The translations under genes were made by a program, and so were the position numbers. A stretch of 64,000 nt of DNA. Source: Notospermus geniculatus (lineage: Eukaryota; Nemertea; Pilidiophora; Heteronemertea; Lineidae). The DNA is taken from assembly GCA_002633025.1 (NCBI GenBank), contig NMRB01001040.1, forward strand, positions 106,771 through 170,770. Reading direction: 5' to 3'. Positions within the stretch are counted from its first letter, which is position 1, and each line of letters opens with the position of its first letter. The notes beneath the pieces are model-generated. The model was not told where the DNA came from. It saw only the letters and a list, made by a program, of their open reading frames with translations, and did no database searches. Shown here piece by piece: positions 32,457 through 44,853 of the stretch.

Positions 32457-32935
32457 TGAAAGCCCGTGTCACACTGTCCCGAATGGCCACACGAATATGG
32501 AATTTTGAATTTTGCGTGAAGATGGCCCTAAAGTCAACTTCCAGAATCTTGCAAATTTTCGACCCCAACCGGGGTCTTCTTCAGGCTGGCATTTATCAGT
32601 AAGATTTCCAAAGGTTTCCATAATTCGTGTGGCCATCGGGTGTCAACTTCGGGACAGTGTGACACGGGCTTAAAGATGATGTATTGTGACTTCATTGTTT
32701 ACATTCAATGTTTGTAAACATGGATGTTTACATTACATGTACGTTATTTTGGACTTTTGGGACATGCCAACCCACCAAATTGAATAGTTTCAGTATGAAA
32801 AGAATTCCTAGAGGGGTATGCCACCAAAAAATTACTCATACACATGTAAGACAAAGAAAGACTGGACATAAACAAACAAAATGTAAATAAACAATGATTT
32901 TCGTGGCCCGCGAAAATACCCATGATACATTATCT
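32457..32935. mobile_element. 0.48-kb insertion present only in copy 1
   Basis: Copy 2 reads straight through this site (TGGACCTTAACTTTGCACGC near 41731). The insert begins with inverted ends AGCCCGTGTCACACTGTCC and GGACAGTGTGACACGGGCT (32461-32671), then about 260 bases of AT-rich sequence. Inside is the ACCCCAACCGGGGTCTTCTT motif also seen at 19602-19672 and 61220-61250. Confidence 0.75.
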
Positions 32936-33083
32936 TTAACTTTGCACGCAAGTTCCTCAGAATATATATATATGAATGTGATTTGCTTCAGGCCAATGCA
33001 GTGGTTGTTATGATTTTGGCTTTTGGCTAATTTCTTAAAAGGAGAGGAACATCATTTATTATACCGTGGTATTGTTCTGAAAA

Positions 33084-33228
33084 CAGGCACGGATCCGGAT
33101 TTGGCCAACAAATAAAATTGACCATGAAATTCTGAAATTTGGAGCAAATCATTGAAATTCACCACGGATTTCAATGTTTCTAGCACTAAGTCCGCACCCT
33201 CTTTTCCGAAATCCTGGATCCGCCCCTG
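33084..33228 (+). mobile_element. hAT-like GGATCC element
   Basis: CAGGCACGGATCCGGATTTG to TGGATCCGCCCCTG, same family as 1565-1737. It is also present in copy 2 at 41887-42035, so it predates the split of the two copies. Confidence 0.65.
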
Positions 33229-33954
33229 GAAAACCTCCCATATGGCTTAGCACATTTTGGCAGAGTTCATTGAAAAACTGTTGGATTGCAATAAAAAAAT
33301 TCAGGTAGATCCCATTTCAGACTGGTACAATTTCTGAAGTGAAGACTGGTTTCAATTGGAGTGTTAACAGATATCAACTTTATCCGCTAGTTTCAAGTCA
33401 TGTGATCTCGAAACGAAACTAGGCCCGTCTGTTGTAAAATTCATCACAGTTTCTCAAAGGGGAAGGTCCAAGTGTTTGACGTTATAACATTTTCAGTGTT
33501 TCTATTGTTGTGTAGCATTGTTTTCGCTTTTAGTGTGGACATAAGTATTGCAAGTCAATATCACCGAGCGTACATGTATAATCCTTCAGCTTCTCACATA
33601 ACACTTGGCCATAAGGATTGGCATTTATGTCTCTGCGCTGCATTAGTTTGTTAAAACGTGTTTACAACAATACAAAAGAGTTTCTATTAACCTATGTATG
33701 TACAGATGTATGTATGTGGATTTGCTGTTTAGCGACGTGGTTGTTTAATAATTCTGAAGGGTTACTTCTTTGGTTTGTTTGAGTTTTGATTAGTGGAAGC
33801 AACTGGTGTTGAACAGTTTTGTTACACATTATAGTCTATTACTAAGCATAGTTCCATGTGTATTCCGTAGTTATAATGCCTAGTACATTTATGCTTATTT
33901 TCAAAGGCTTAACCTTTGGCCATGTGCTCAGTTCAATGCCAGAGTTATTAGTAA

Positions 33955-34050
33955 GTTTTCGGCTTGACAGACGATGGTCGTATGACGTCACACACTTTAG
34001 CAGTTGCTGCCATCTTATGACGTCACACAATTTGGCAGTTGCTGCAGTCT
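33955..34050 (+). repeat. Minisatellite, short allele in copy 1
   Basis: About two units of a 35-38 bp repeat with TATGACGTCACACA and TTTGGCAGTTGCTGC(A/C). The same locus in copy 2 (42785-43115) has about eight or nine units. Confidence 0.75.
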
Positions 34051-34424
34051 AATTCTTAAATTGTGACCATGCAGTTTCAAAAGCTACGACAGTGCTGCCA
34101 TGGGGAGCGCCTTCAAACAGCATCATCCTCCCACAGCAGGGGTCTCGTTCCTCCAGAGCAGCGAGGTAAAACCCCTGTGGTTGGAGGATGAACAGCATGC
34201 ATTGGGGCAACATCAAGAATACATTTATGAATGCAAAACTTGCCATCTTAACTAGGAAATTAAATGCTAAATGAATGGAAAATGCATTGATGAATTGTAT
34301 TGGTAGTGTTAGAAATCAATTATCTATCAACTTAATCAACTACATGTAGATGTATTCTTGACGTTATTCAAGTTTAATGCGCAAGATGACACACACTTTG
34401 ACAGGTACTATCCCAATGAGCAAG

Positions 34425-34690
34425 CCCATATGGGCCACACATAGGCCCATATAGTTGAACATATGGGACCCATGTGGGCATGCACCCAAGAACCGTGGGT
34501 CCCATATTTTTTGCCCAGATACATATTGGGCCTATCTGGGAAATTATCCTAGCCATGCTACCATATGGGCCCCACTTGTATCTGGGCAAAGAAATATGGG
34601 ACCCATATGGTTCTTGGGTGCAGAATCCTGTGTGGCCATATGGCCTGGATCACCCATCTGCACCCCATATGTGCTTGTTGCCTGGGATGG
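34425..34690 (+). repeat. CATATGGG-rich repeat, copy 1
   Basis: Numerous CCCATATGGG-type palindromic words and GCCCAGATAC / GTATCTGGGC inverted pairs over 260 bp. It translates to Trp/Pro/Gly-rich nonsense in all frames. The copy 2 equivalent is 43435-43700. Confidence 0.65.
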
Positions 34691-35093
34691 GATTTCATCA
34701 AGTGTCCGTAACGCAATCATGGATTCCCATTTTAGAAAAGACCGTGTTGGATACATTCTGATGTTCTGGCATTGAAGTGAGGAGCTGGCCTCGGGACTAG
34801 AATCTGACAGACAGAAGGCAGACGCCCGATGGTTGGGTAGTGATTGACAGAACTTGAGCCACAGTGTTTTGACGTGGCGAATAAATTATACACGTGAGGT
34901 TCCAGATGATCTTGAGCTGGAAGTTCAGTGTTGAAGGAGCTGCTTTCTGGGGTTCCGTAGAAAATACTGTTTTGTTTTGCAGATCGGAGGGGATAAACAG
35001 CTGATATCTGCAGCAGTGGATTTCAAATTTTTCTTGTCTGATATTCAAACGGCTGCAGGTTTCAGTTCTATTTCCAGTGACAGTTCCAATAGA

Positions 35094-35312
35094 CTCCAAA
35101 AGAGTGCAGCACCTGATGGGGCACCGTCATGACGTCCCGCACGTCATTTCTGAACGCCATGACGTGACTCGAAAAAAATCCAGTTGTTTCAGCGAGCATT
35201 ACGTCGGGAAACAATTTGGTTTTTTTTTTCGTCTCGCGTCAAGACATCATGAAATGACGTGCGGGACGTCACGATGCTGCCCCGTCAGGTGCTGCACTCT
35301 TTTGGAGTGGTA
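35094..35312. mobile_element. MITE with ACTCCAAAAGAGTGCAGCAC ends
   Basis: Ends CTCCAAAAGAGTGCAGCACC and GGTGCTGCACTCTTTTGGAG are perfect inverse copies. Inner arms carry repeated TGACGT words (CATGACGTCCCGCACGTCAT against ATGACGTGCGGGACGTCAC). Copy 2 equivalent: 44117-44332. Confidence 0.8.
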
Positions 35313-35822
35313 TCATCTATTCCAGTGTTCTAGGGCACTGGAATGGTGTGAATATTCAGTGGTTCATTCCAGCATACAGTCATGAATATTCCTGATCTGG
35401 TCGTGTGCCTTCTGTGCTGTGGTTCTTTGTTTTCATTTGTCTTTTTCACTCGTATTAATCACTGATTCTATTATCACAGGGGTGTTTCCTTCTGCAATTG
35501 ATAGGGTGTTGTACAGGTGTGTAAAACCAGAGGCTTGCTTTGTGTATAATTGTACAAATGTATAAAAAGCAACAGTTTGATCAAGAAGTCAAGCCTTTAA
35601 AATCAACAAGAAATATCGAATGTATTGTAGTATGGTAACTACCCCTTTTATGACGTGTCATAATTTGGACTGGTTGAGACATGCGTTGTTTGGTTGTGGC
35701 GGCCGATCGTTCTGGCACGTCACCAATTATCGGTCAGATTCTACAGCGGGCCATTTTGTAGCGGTTCAAGTACCAACAAATTTGGAGTCCTTGGATTCCT
35801 TCCCTACCCAATACTAGACGTC

Positions 35823-35978
35823 CAGGCGTGGATCCAGAGTGGGGCGCACCGGGTGCACACCTCCCCTTTCGGCCGGCAAATCTGTAAAATCGACCGTGAA
35901 ATTCTGGAATTGGGCGCAGATTTCAATGTTCCTAGCACAGCGCGCCCCCTCTTTTCCTAAATCCTGGATCCGCCCCTG
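35823..35978 (+). mobile_element. hAT-like GGATCC element
   Basis: CAGGCGTGGATCCAGAGTGG to TGGATCCGCCCCTG, with the AAATCTGTAAAATCGACCGT core. Copy 2 equivalent: 44854-45007. Confidence 0.65.
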
Positions 35979-36417
35979 CATGTCCATGTATTTCGCTGAG
36001 TCGAAAAGCTTGGCTCATGTGGTGTAGTTACGAAACAATGGCACAGTGAACTTGTTCGCCACTGTTTGGGGTTCAGGCAGTTGACTGACCCGCTGTAGAA
36101 ACCTGACGCTGCAGGCATTTGAGTCTTCGCTCCGATTAGGGCGTGGATTGTGGTCAACAGACGGTGTTGTCTGCTCTCAGCGATACGGACACTTCATTTG
36201 GAAACGTGAGGATTACCGGTAATGCAATTCTTATGGATGTTTGATGGCATTTATTATTGAGCACTTGTTGCTAGAATTGGCAGCACACGATCTTGGTAAA
36301 TAAAATCCTTTTGGGGGACGGAGGTGGGTTAGCTCAAATAGTGGTGATGAGGGTTTTACTTCCCTGCAAAAATCAGAATACATACATGTAGACGGGATTC
36401 TCAAATTTGCAGATCTG

Positions 36418-36600
36418 TGCACTTCCGCTGAAATCTCAACCAGAACCTCGATCTGAAACCAGCTGACGTGACGCCATCCATGATTCAGCAATGGCCGAGT
36501 CTGACACAACGTCTGCAATGTCACTGTCGTGGGGTTGTCTGCTTCACGTCATTCAGTTTCAGACCGAGGTTGTGGTTGAGATTTCAGCGGAAGTGTGCAA
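36418..36600. mobile_element. Inverted-repeat element with GCACTTCCGCTGAAATCTCA ends
   Basis: TGCACTTCCGCTGAAATCTC and GAGATTTCAGCGGAAGTGTG pair; inner ACCTCGATCTGAAACC pairs with GTTTCAGACCGAGGT. Copy 2 equivalent: 45447-45629. Confidence 0.75.
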
Positions 36601-37777
36601 ATCTTTGTCGTTTACGTCAATTTGAGAACGGTTTATACAAAGAATAGGTGAAATCCATTTGGGAACTGAAATTGGGGATGAATTGTATCCTCTAAGGAGA
36701 AATTCTATATTTTGTCGCAATATAACATTTGGATTTGAGAGATTTCAGAAATCCTTGATGCCTTTTTCGGCATCGGTCTCTACTGAAAATTGTAGGTGGA
36801 CTGAAAAGGTGGCCAGAAATGGTCTGAAGTCCATTTTGTCCGGAGTATCATCAAAGATTTGTGGGACTTTATTTGCTAAAGACAACCTTCCATTTCATGA
36901 CGCCATTTTCCCCCAGGGTTCATTTTGTTTGCCAAGATTCACTCGATGAGAATGAGTTAATTGCAATTAGTCAAATTTCATGAGGTCTTGTTTCGGTGTC
37001 TGAGGCGTTCTCTCGGAAACTACCCACTGGGATCAGGATACTTAGATACCATCATACTTTGAGATATTTAAGCATGTCCTTTGGCCCGTTGTCAAAGGTT
37101 TGTATATAGTGATAACTTGATGAACTTTATTGGCCTAGCAGTTCACAGCTTTGGGCTTTTTGATATAAACATTGTAAATATTTTTTTCAAGGTTAGGCCA
37201 AGGTTGCATAAGAATTTCTATATGCATCTATTCGTCATTCAATTCCGTTGAGTGTCCATCCGGCCATGTGGATAGATTTATCAGTTGGGTGACAGCACAT
37301 TCANGTGAAGTGCCCGCCATATTGTCAGAAAGCGAACGACCCCGGGGAACGAGGTTGATTCACCCTGCCCGCTACATGCAAGCAAGTTTTGCCCTCGGCA
37401 GCATCCATCAACTGAACCAACGCATTTTGTGAATCAACGCGCATCTGCCTACAAGCTGAATTCCTGGTAATGGTGATGACGGTAATTGTGGGCTGCCTGT
37501 TTAAAATTGCTTAGGCCCATTTTCGTGGTTCATTTTGTCCATCTCAAGTCTGATATCAGCTGATTTGGGTCAGCATTGTTATCTCCTTTTAAAAGTCAAG
37601 TGTGATTTGTAATACTCAAAAAAGGGGAACAACTGGTGTCATCTGGTTGAAGTTGCAATATAAGGTTGATGCTATGATATTTTTTCCTGTCTTTGACCAT
37701 TTTCTCGGGGCCTAGGAGGGGGTTGCACTTGGCTCTTAAAAGTTGATTTTTAGTATTTGGGTCATACATGTCGAGTN

Positions 37778-38340
37778 GTTTTGGCCCAATCGGACATCCA
37801 GTATGGCCGCCAGGTGGCGTAACCTGAACATCATCCAAGTGCTATAACTCAGGAACGGCTTGACCCAGAGTGCTCAAACTTGATATTTACCTCTCTCTAG
37901 GTGACCTTTACAAGCACGTCAAATTTCGGCCTGATTAAACTTCCAATATGGCCGCCAGGTGGCGCAACCCGAACATCATGAAATGTGCTATAACTCAGGA
38001 ACGACTTGACCTACAACGCTCAAATGTGCTATGTGGCTACCTCTAGATGACCTTTATGTGCATGTGAAGTTTTTGCCCGATCGGACATCCAATATGGCCG
38101 CCAGGTGGCATAACCCAACAATCATTGAGGTCCTGCAACTTGGGAATGACTTGACCCAGATTGCTCATAACTGACATATACCTCTCTTGGTCATTACACT
38201 GTTATGTCCAAATGAGTGAGCACACGGTCCATGCACCATTTCATTGAATATCACTAGGCCTACCAAAAGTATCCAATAGGCCTACATACTTGGTGACTTC
38301 AATATGGCCCCGCATCAAATAGCAAACCTGCGGGGGACAC
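37778..38340 (+). mobile_element. Family-J element, 3' units
   Basis: Tandem units with (C/A)ATATGGCCGCCAGGTGGC near 37800, 37950 and 38093, then AGCACACGGTCCATGCACCA, matching the 3' end of the element at 26092-27310. It starts immediately after the N and precedes copy 2 of the large block. Confidence 0.6.
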
Positions 38341-38464
38341 AGCTTCTCTGATGCCTTGTTTCATTTGACCTACTCCGAAAAGGTGGCTCTGATTTCAGTA
38401 CATACGAAAAAACGTATTCTACTGGCAACTTTCTTGCGGCTAATGTGCTGTTTTTGTATTTCAG

Positions 38465-38547
38465 AGCGGGAACTACCTGAGGCTTACCACCCACAACTAA
38501 GCTTTGGATTAGGACGAGGGCTTAATTTAGAGTATCAAGGCAACTAG
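38465..38547 (+). CDS. TUT4: TUT terminal coding exon, copy 2
   Basis: Same acceptor, frame and stop as 29420-29502. The only coding change is silent (GAA to GAG in LPEAYH). It is either an allele of the same exon or, if the duplication is real, an interchangeable last exon giving the same C-terminus. No separate upstream exons accompany it. Confidence 0.65.
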
Positions 38548-39081
38548 TTTGTGGAGCAGAGTTCATGTTCGACAGTTGATTAATTATATCGGTGGATTTT
38601 TTCACTTTTATCTGTAGCATGCAGCTTTTGCCTAGGAACACGTTTTTCATAAAATAAGGTGTATACGGCCATCGAAAGGGTAGGCGCTGTGGATCACAAT
38701 TACCGGTACACTTTTTATGAATCCATATTATTTGGGGGTAGGATCAGTAGGAGGCCTGCAAACTTCTTTTTAATATGAGTCAAATATTTTGAAATTTCTC
38801 AAAAAGTGGGATTTTTTCAAGGTCTGTAATTTCCTATGCTTTTGCTGTTTGTTAACAGAAGGGTAAGGCCAAAAAAAGAAATGTTCTGTCTGGTTTCATG
38901 ATCAGAAGAAAACTGAAGCGGTGATGCAGTTTTTTATTTCATAAAATGTAGTGTATTTCTCTGTTGGAGGCCTTTAAACATTTGAAGTCGACACTGCTAT
39001 TGTCTATCGGTCACCACTGTGGAAGTAGATAAAGCAATTTTACAGATGATTTTGGGCGACTCGCTTTTGTTGTAACGTATT

Positions 39082-39352
39082 TTAAAGCCCCACAGTATTG
39101 AATTTTACGGTATTTTCAAAATGTTAGGAGAGTGGAGGTTGAGGTATCAGGGCCTCGTGAAGGTCTCCAAAATGCTTGCCTGATACTTACTTTTAATAAC
39201 CAAGGCCTAGTTTTCAACAGAGAGTGAAAAAACTGCGTAGGGGAGCTCTAATGCATTGAGATAGAGCGCAGTACATTTTTACGCTACGCTGACGTCGTCA
39301 AGAATCGCGGCGACGATTTGCGTTTTTCAGATTCAATACAGTGGGGCTTTAA
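39082..39352. mobile_element. TTAA-flanked MITE present only in copy 2
   Basis: A 263-bp element (39086-39348) between TTAA at 39082-39085 and 39349-39352. Ends AGCCCCACAGTATTGAAT and ATTCAATACAGTGGGGCT are inverse with one mismatch. Copy 1 has a single TTAA at 30060-30063 in identical flanks: an exact empty site. Confidence 0.9.
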
Positions 39353-41886
39353 CACCAGATGGCGCGGGGGTCTAAGAAATCACAAATTTCATTCAAAATG
39401 AATAAAAATTCTTTGACGCGCAGGGGTTAGAGCTGACGCGCACGGTAACCAGAAACAGAACATTTGTTTTTTTGGCCTAATACTGGCACTTGCCCATTAT
39501 ATTTTACCACCTTAGATTATGCCTTCAGGTATCTTGTTGTAGTTTTACTTTACCGCCCATGGTTGGACTTAGCCTTTTACTTACCGCCCATGGTTGGACT
39601 TAGCCTTTTAATACTTTACCGCCTATGGTTGGACTTAGCCCTTTGCAGTAGCACTGAGTTTTCTCCTCAATATGTCATACCTCATGGGTCCTAGTACATG
39701 TACACACTCAGATAACTCCATGAAGAAAATAATTGTGAAAATGTAGCCGTCTGCCAATGAATTGTAAAATGATCTGTCAAAATATGTCTCATTTTCTACA
39801 TGCATGTTGGGATTATTTCTGTTGTAAAAAATTATGCCCAATATTTATTCATTATATGACTGTGGTGAGTTGCATTGATGTGGACATGGACCATAGGGTG
39901 TTTTTAGCAGAGCTTCAAGTTCAAATTGTTTGCAATATGGTAGAAGTAGTTTCTAGTTTGTAAATGTTATTCACTTGTTGAAATTCATGACAGGAATAGA
40001 TTTGGACACATTTCCTGGGGGGAAAACGTCAAGTGGAAAATGGGTTTTATGTCATTGACAGTTACCCTACCCCGTAAAGAATTGCAGTGGTTATCACATG
40101 GGACAGGTACATGTAGTACAGTAAAATACATACCCATGTGATGATTCACTAACAGTGGATCTTTCATATTCTGAACTCACATTTGAATTGAAGAACTCGT
40201 GCTCTTGCATAGGGCTTAGCGTAAGTCCATCCAGGGTGGGGTGAAATTTTTATCCGCTACTAAAAATCGTAGAAGGTCATTGCTTAATTTGACGGTCGGC
40301 ACAAATTGTTGGGACACATTCTTAAATTTACATCAAATTGGATGTCCATGTTATTTGGTTTTCATTCAGTTTGTATTGAAATTTACTGGAATTTTCTTAT
40401 ACGTTAGTTTTCCCTGTTGATAGAGGGAGTGGCCCTCCGTCGGGAAAAGGCAATGCATTGTTGATAATTAGCGACCAGCAGTTGTACATGAACTTTTTCT
40501 ATGAATTTGTTGGTCTTTGAATGACCAGTAATCTTTGGCTATTACTTTGTACAGATTTTACCTTCGTCGTAGGGTATGGCTAATTATTTTCCGAGTATTT
40601 CTCCAGTTATGAATTGGTCTGATGAAAGGCGAGATGAATTCAAATGTAGACGTTGATTTCGGTGGGTGGTATGGATTATCAAAAGTTGGAAAAACTGTAT
40701 CCAGTTCATGAAACCGTGGGATTGTTTACACTTACACGTACAGAAACAGAAAAAATTCACATGTCAGCAAATATTGTAAGCTTTCAGATATTAGGCCTAT
40801 CTGAAAATTCCACGTCTTTATGGCACTACGGAAAAAGTTGGGTTCAATGATAGCCATGTTTTCAAGGTTCCTTAAAATACATTAAATGTCGGGTTCTATG
40901 ATAGCTATGTTTTCACGGTTCCATAAATCATTGAGAACCTCTGTTTCTAATGCAAAGCAACTGTCATTTGATGTAATCAATTACGTTACAGAGCAGAAGA
41001 TATCAAAATGATCAGGTTATAGAGGTAGAATGGTCATTACAGTTGAAAAAAATTCGAAAGACATTTATGTACATGGAAAAACCTGATCATGTTGGCGATG
41101 CTGAATCGACAGAAATTCAATTTTGATCTCTTTTTCTGTTCGGATCACTTAGTTGAAAAACTAGGTCAGAAAAATTTGGTGATTTGTTCAGCAAAGAAGA
41201 TAAATTTGCCGGTAGGTGGTTTGATCTCCAAAATTGCTAGATTTGTGGGCTAACATGGTGTATTTTATGGAGATAAGTTGGATTTCCTCATCTAAAGAAT
41301 CCAGACTTTGTAATAAATGCGGTGTTTTCTATGTATACACGTTGCTAAACTTCTTGGTATACGTTTACTAAACAGGTAGCGCGTTCTCATGTTGTCTTGA
41401 AGTCGATAGATGCAGAATTTAGTTGAGGACTCAGTGTCAGATATGGAAGTAGGTGTGGTGTTTTTTCAGTTAGTTTTTCTTCAGATTTTGGAAACTGTGA
41501 GGAGTTTTATAAGCATTCGTGGCCCTCTCGCCCCTCGTCAGGGACCTGTAATGACATGGAATTCAGAGGTTTGATATAATACCAGTAGTTCAAAGTATGG
41601 ATTTTGTGCTAATGCGCCGCTTTCTTCATGTGTGTTATTTTTAACCGTTGAACCCTCATTTTGTCAAACTGCTGATAATTTTTTTGGCCAGTTATTTGTC
41701 ATCAGATATAGTGAAGAGAATTTATAGACTGGACCTTAACTTTGCACGCAAGTTCCTCAGAATATATATATATGAATGTGATTTGCTTCAGGCCAATGCA
41801 GTGGTAGTTATGATTTTGGCTTTTGGCTAATTTCTAAACAAAAAGGAACGTCATTTATTATATATTATATTATATTGTTCTGAAAA

Positions 41887-42035
41887 CAGGCACGGATCCG
41901 GATTCGGCCAACAAATCTGTAAAATTGACCATGAAATTCTGAAATTTGGAGCAAATCATTGAAATTCACCGCAGATTTCAATGTTTCTAGCACTAAGTCC
42001 GCACCCTCTTTTCCGAAATCGTGGATCTGCCCCTG
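41887..42035 (+). mobile_element. hAT-like GGATCC element, copy 2 equivalent
   Basis: Counterpart of 33084-33228, with the AATCTGTAAAATTGACC core that has a short deletion in copy 1. Confidence 0.6.
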
Positions 42036-42784
42036 GAAATCCTCCCATATGGCTTAGCACATTTTGGCAGAGTTCATTGAAAAACTGTTGGATTGCAATA
42101 AAAAAATTCAGATAGATCCCATTTCAGACTGGTACAATTTCTGAAGTGATGACTGGTTTCATATAGAGTGTTCACAAATATCAACTTTATCCGCTAGTTT
42201 CAAGTCATGTGATCTCGAGACGAAACTAGGCCCGATTGTTGTAAAATTCATCACAGCTTCTGAAAGGGGAAGGTCCAAGTGTTTGACGTTATAACATTTT
42301 CAGTGTTTCTATTGTTGTGTAGCATTGTTTTCGCTTTTAGTGTGGACATAAGTATTGCAAGTCAATATCACCGAGCGTACATGTATAATCCTTCAGCTTC
42401 TCACATAACACTTGGCCATAAGGATTGGCATTTATGTCTCTGCGCTGCATTAGTTTGTTAAAACGTGTTTACAACAATACAAGAGAGTTTCTATTAACCT
42501 ATGTATGTACAGATGTATGTATGTGGATTTGCTGTTTAGCGACGTGGTTGTTTAATAATTCTGAAGGGTTACTTCTTTGGTTTGTTTGAGTTTTGATTAG
42601 TGGAAGCAACTGGTGTTGAACAGTTTTGTTACACATTATAGTCTATTACTAAGCATAGTTCCATGTGTATTCCGTAGTTATAATGCCTAGTACATTTATG
42701 CTTATTTTCAAAGGCTTAACCTTTGGCCATGTTCTCAGTTCAATGCCAGAGTTATCAGTAAGTTTTCGGCTTGACAGACGACGG

Positions 42785-43115
42785 TCGTGACGTCACACAC
42801 TTTAGTGGTTGCTGCCATCTTATGACGTCACACACTTTGGCAGTTGCTGCAGTTTTGCGATGTCACACAATTTGGCAGTTGCTGCAGTCTAATGATGTCT
42901 CACACTTTGGCAGCTGATGCAGTCTTTTGTTGTCAAATACTGTGGCAGTTGTTGCAGTTTTATGACATCACACACTACTTTGGCAGTTGCTGTCACACAA
43001 TTTGGCAGTTGTTGCAGTCTTATGATGTCTCACACTTTGGCAGCTGCTGCAGTTTTATGTTGTCAAATACTGTGGCAGTTGTTGCAGTCTTTTGACGTCG
43101 CACACTTTGGCAGCT
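42785..43115 (+). repeat. Minisatellite, long allele in copy 2
   Basis: About eight or nine units of 35-40 bp: CACACTTTGGCAGTTGCTGC followed by AGTYTTATGACGTCA with variants (GATGTCTCACAC, GTTGTCAAATACTG). Copy 1 has about two. The lengthened frames are Cys/Ser-rich artefacts. Confidence 0.8.
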
Positions 43116-43434
43116 GAGCGCCTTCAAAACAGCATCATCCTCCCACAGCAGGGCTTTGGTCTCTTTCCTCCAGAGTAGCGAGGTAAAAACCCCTGTAGTT
43201 GGAGGATGAACAGCATGCATTGAGGCAACATCAAGAATACATTTATGAATGCAAAACTTGCCATCTTAACTAGGAAATTAAATGCTAAATGAATGGAAAA
43301 TGCATTGATGAACTGTATTGGTAGTGTTAGAAATCAATTTGTCTATCGACTTAATCAACTACATGTAGATGTATTCTTGACGTTATTCAAGTTTAATGCG
43401 CAGGATGGCACACACTTTGACAGGTACTATCCCA

Positions 43435-43700
43435 ATGAGCAAGCCCATATGGGCCACACATAGGCCCATATAGTTGAACATATGGGACCCATGTGGGCAT
43501 GCAACCAAGAACCATGGGTCCCATATTTTTTGCCCAGATACATATGGGGCCTATCTGGGAAGCATGGCCTATCTAGCCATGCTACCATATGGGCCCCACT
43601 TGTATCTGGGCAAAGAAATATGGGACCCATACGGGTCTTGGGTGCAAAATCCTGTGGGGCCTATATGGGGTCACCCATCTGGGCCCCATATGTGCTTGTT
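43435..43700 (+). repeat. CATATGGG-rich repeat, copy 2
   Basis: Counterpart of 34425-34690 with small indels (an extra GGCCTATCT segment near 43567). Confidence 0.6.
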
Positions 43701-44116
43701 GCCTGGGATGGGATTTCATCAAGTGTCCGTAACGCAATCATGGATTCCCATTTTAGAAAAGACCGTGTTGGATACATTCAGATGTTCTGGCATTGAAGTG
43801 AGGAGCTGGCCTCGGGACTAGAATCTGGCAGATAGAAGGCAGATGCCAGATGGTTGGGTAGTGATTGACAGAACTTGAGCCACAGTCTTATGACGTGGCG
43901 AATACACGTGAGGTTCCAGGATGATCTTGAGCTGGAAGTTCAGTGTTGAAGGAGCTGCTTTCTGGGGTTCCGTAGAAAATACTGTTTTGTTTTGCAGATC
44001 GGAGGGGGTAAACAGCTGATACCTGCAGCAGTGGATTTCAAATTTTTCTTGTCTGATATTCAAATGGCTGCAGGTTTCAGTTCTATTTCCAGTGACAGTT
44101 CCAGTAGGCTCTTTCA

Positions 44117-44332
44117 CTCCAAAAGAGTGCAGCACCTGACGGGGCAGCGTTATGACGTCCCGCACGTCATTTCTGAACGCCATGACGTGACTCGAAAAAA
44201 ATCCAGTTGTTTTAGCGAACATGACGTCGGGAAACAATTTGATTTTTTTTTCATCTCGCGTCAAGACATCATGAAATGACACGTGGGACGTCACGATGCT
44301 GCCCCGTCAGGTGCTGCACTCTTTTGGAGTGG
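44117..44332. mobile_element. MITE with ACTCCAAAAGAGTGCAGCAC ends, copy 2
   Basis: Counterpart of 35094-35312. Its inverted ends are slightly longer here (CACTCCAAAAGAGTGCAGCA), so copy 1 has lost a few bases at the left end. Confidence 0.75.
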
Positions 44333-44853
44333 TATCATCTATTCCAGTGTATTCCAGTGTTCAGGGCACTGGAATGGTGTGAATATTCAGTGGTTCATTC
44401 CAGCATGCAGTCATGAATATTCCTGATCTGGTCGTCTGCCTTCTGTGCTGTGGTTCTTTGTTTTCATTTGTCTTTTTCACTCATATTAATCACTGATTCT
44501 ATTATCACAGGGGTGTTTCCTTCTGCAATTGATAGGGTGTTGTACAGGTGTGTAAAACCAGAGGCTTGCTTTGTGTATAATTGTACAAATGTATAAAAAG
44601 CAACAGTTTGATCAAGAAGTCAAGCCTTTAAAATCAACAAGAAATATCGAATGTATTGTAGTATGGTAACTACCCCTTTTATGACGTGTCATAATTTGGA
44701 CTGGTTGAGACATGCGTTGTTTGGTTGTGGCGGCCGATCGTTCTGGCACGTCACCAATTATCGGTCAGATTCTACAGCGGGCCATTTTGTAGCGGTTCAA
44801 GTACCAACAAATTTGGAGTCCTTGGATTCCTTCCCTACCCAATACTAGACGTC

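Larger units (their letters stand above)
29503..37302 (+). other. TUT 3' untranslated region and downstream sequence, copy 1
   Basis: No further coding exon is recognised. The first AATAAA is near 29831 (changed to AAGAAA in copy 2); the next, near 30111, is present in both copies. TUT messages can have long 3' UTRs, so where the transcript ends cannot be fixed. Several short open frames are conserved between copies only because the whole block is. Mobile elements within it are listed separately. Confidence 0.5.
29268..37776 (+). repeat. Large duplicated block, copy 1
   Basis: About 8.5 kb that matches 38357-46816 in order, with few substitutions and several clean indels. It contains the TUT terminal coding exon, the 3' untranslated region and downstream sequence. 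It stops at a single N (37777) after CATACATGTCGAGT, where copy 2 continues unbroken. It has another N at 37303. Confidence 0.9.

Noticed and set aside
33472-33654. 60-residue open frame identical in both large copies (also 42279-42461)
   Set aside because: The whole block is nearly identical, so conservation of the frame is not evidence of coding.
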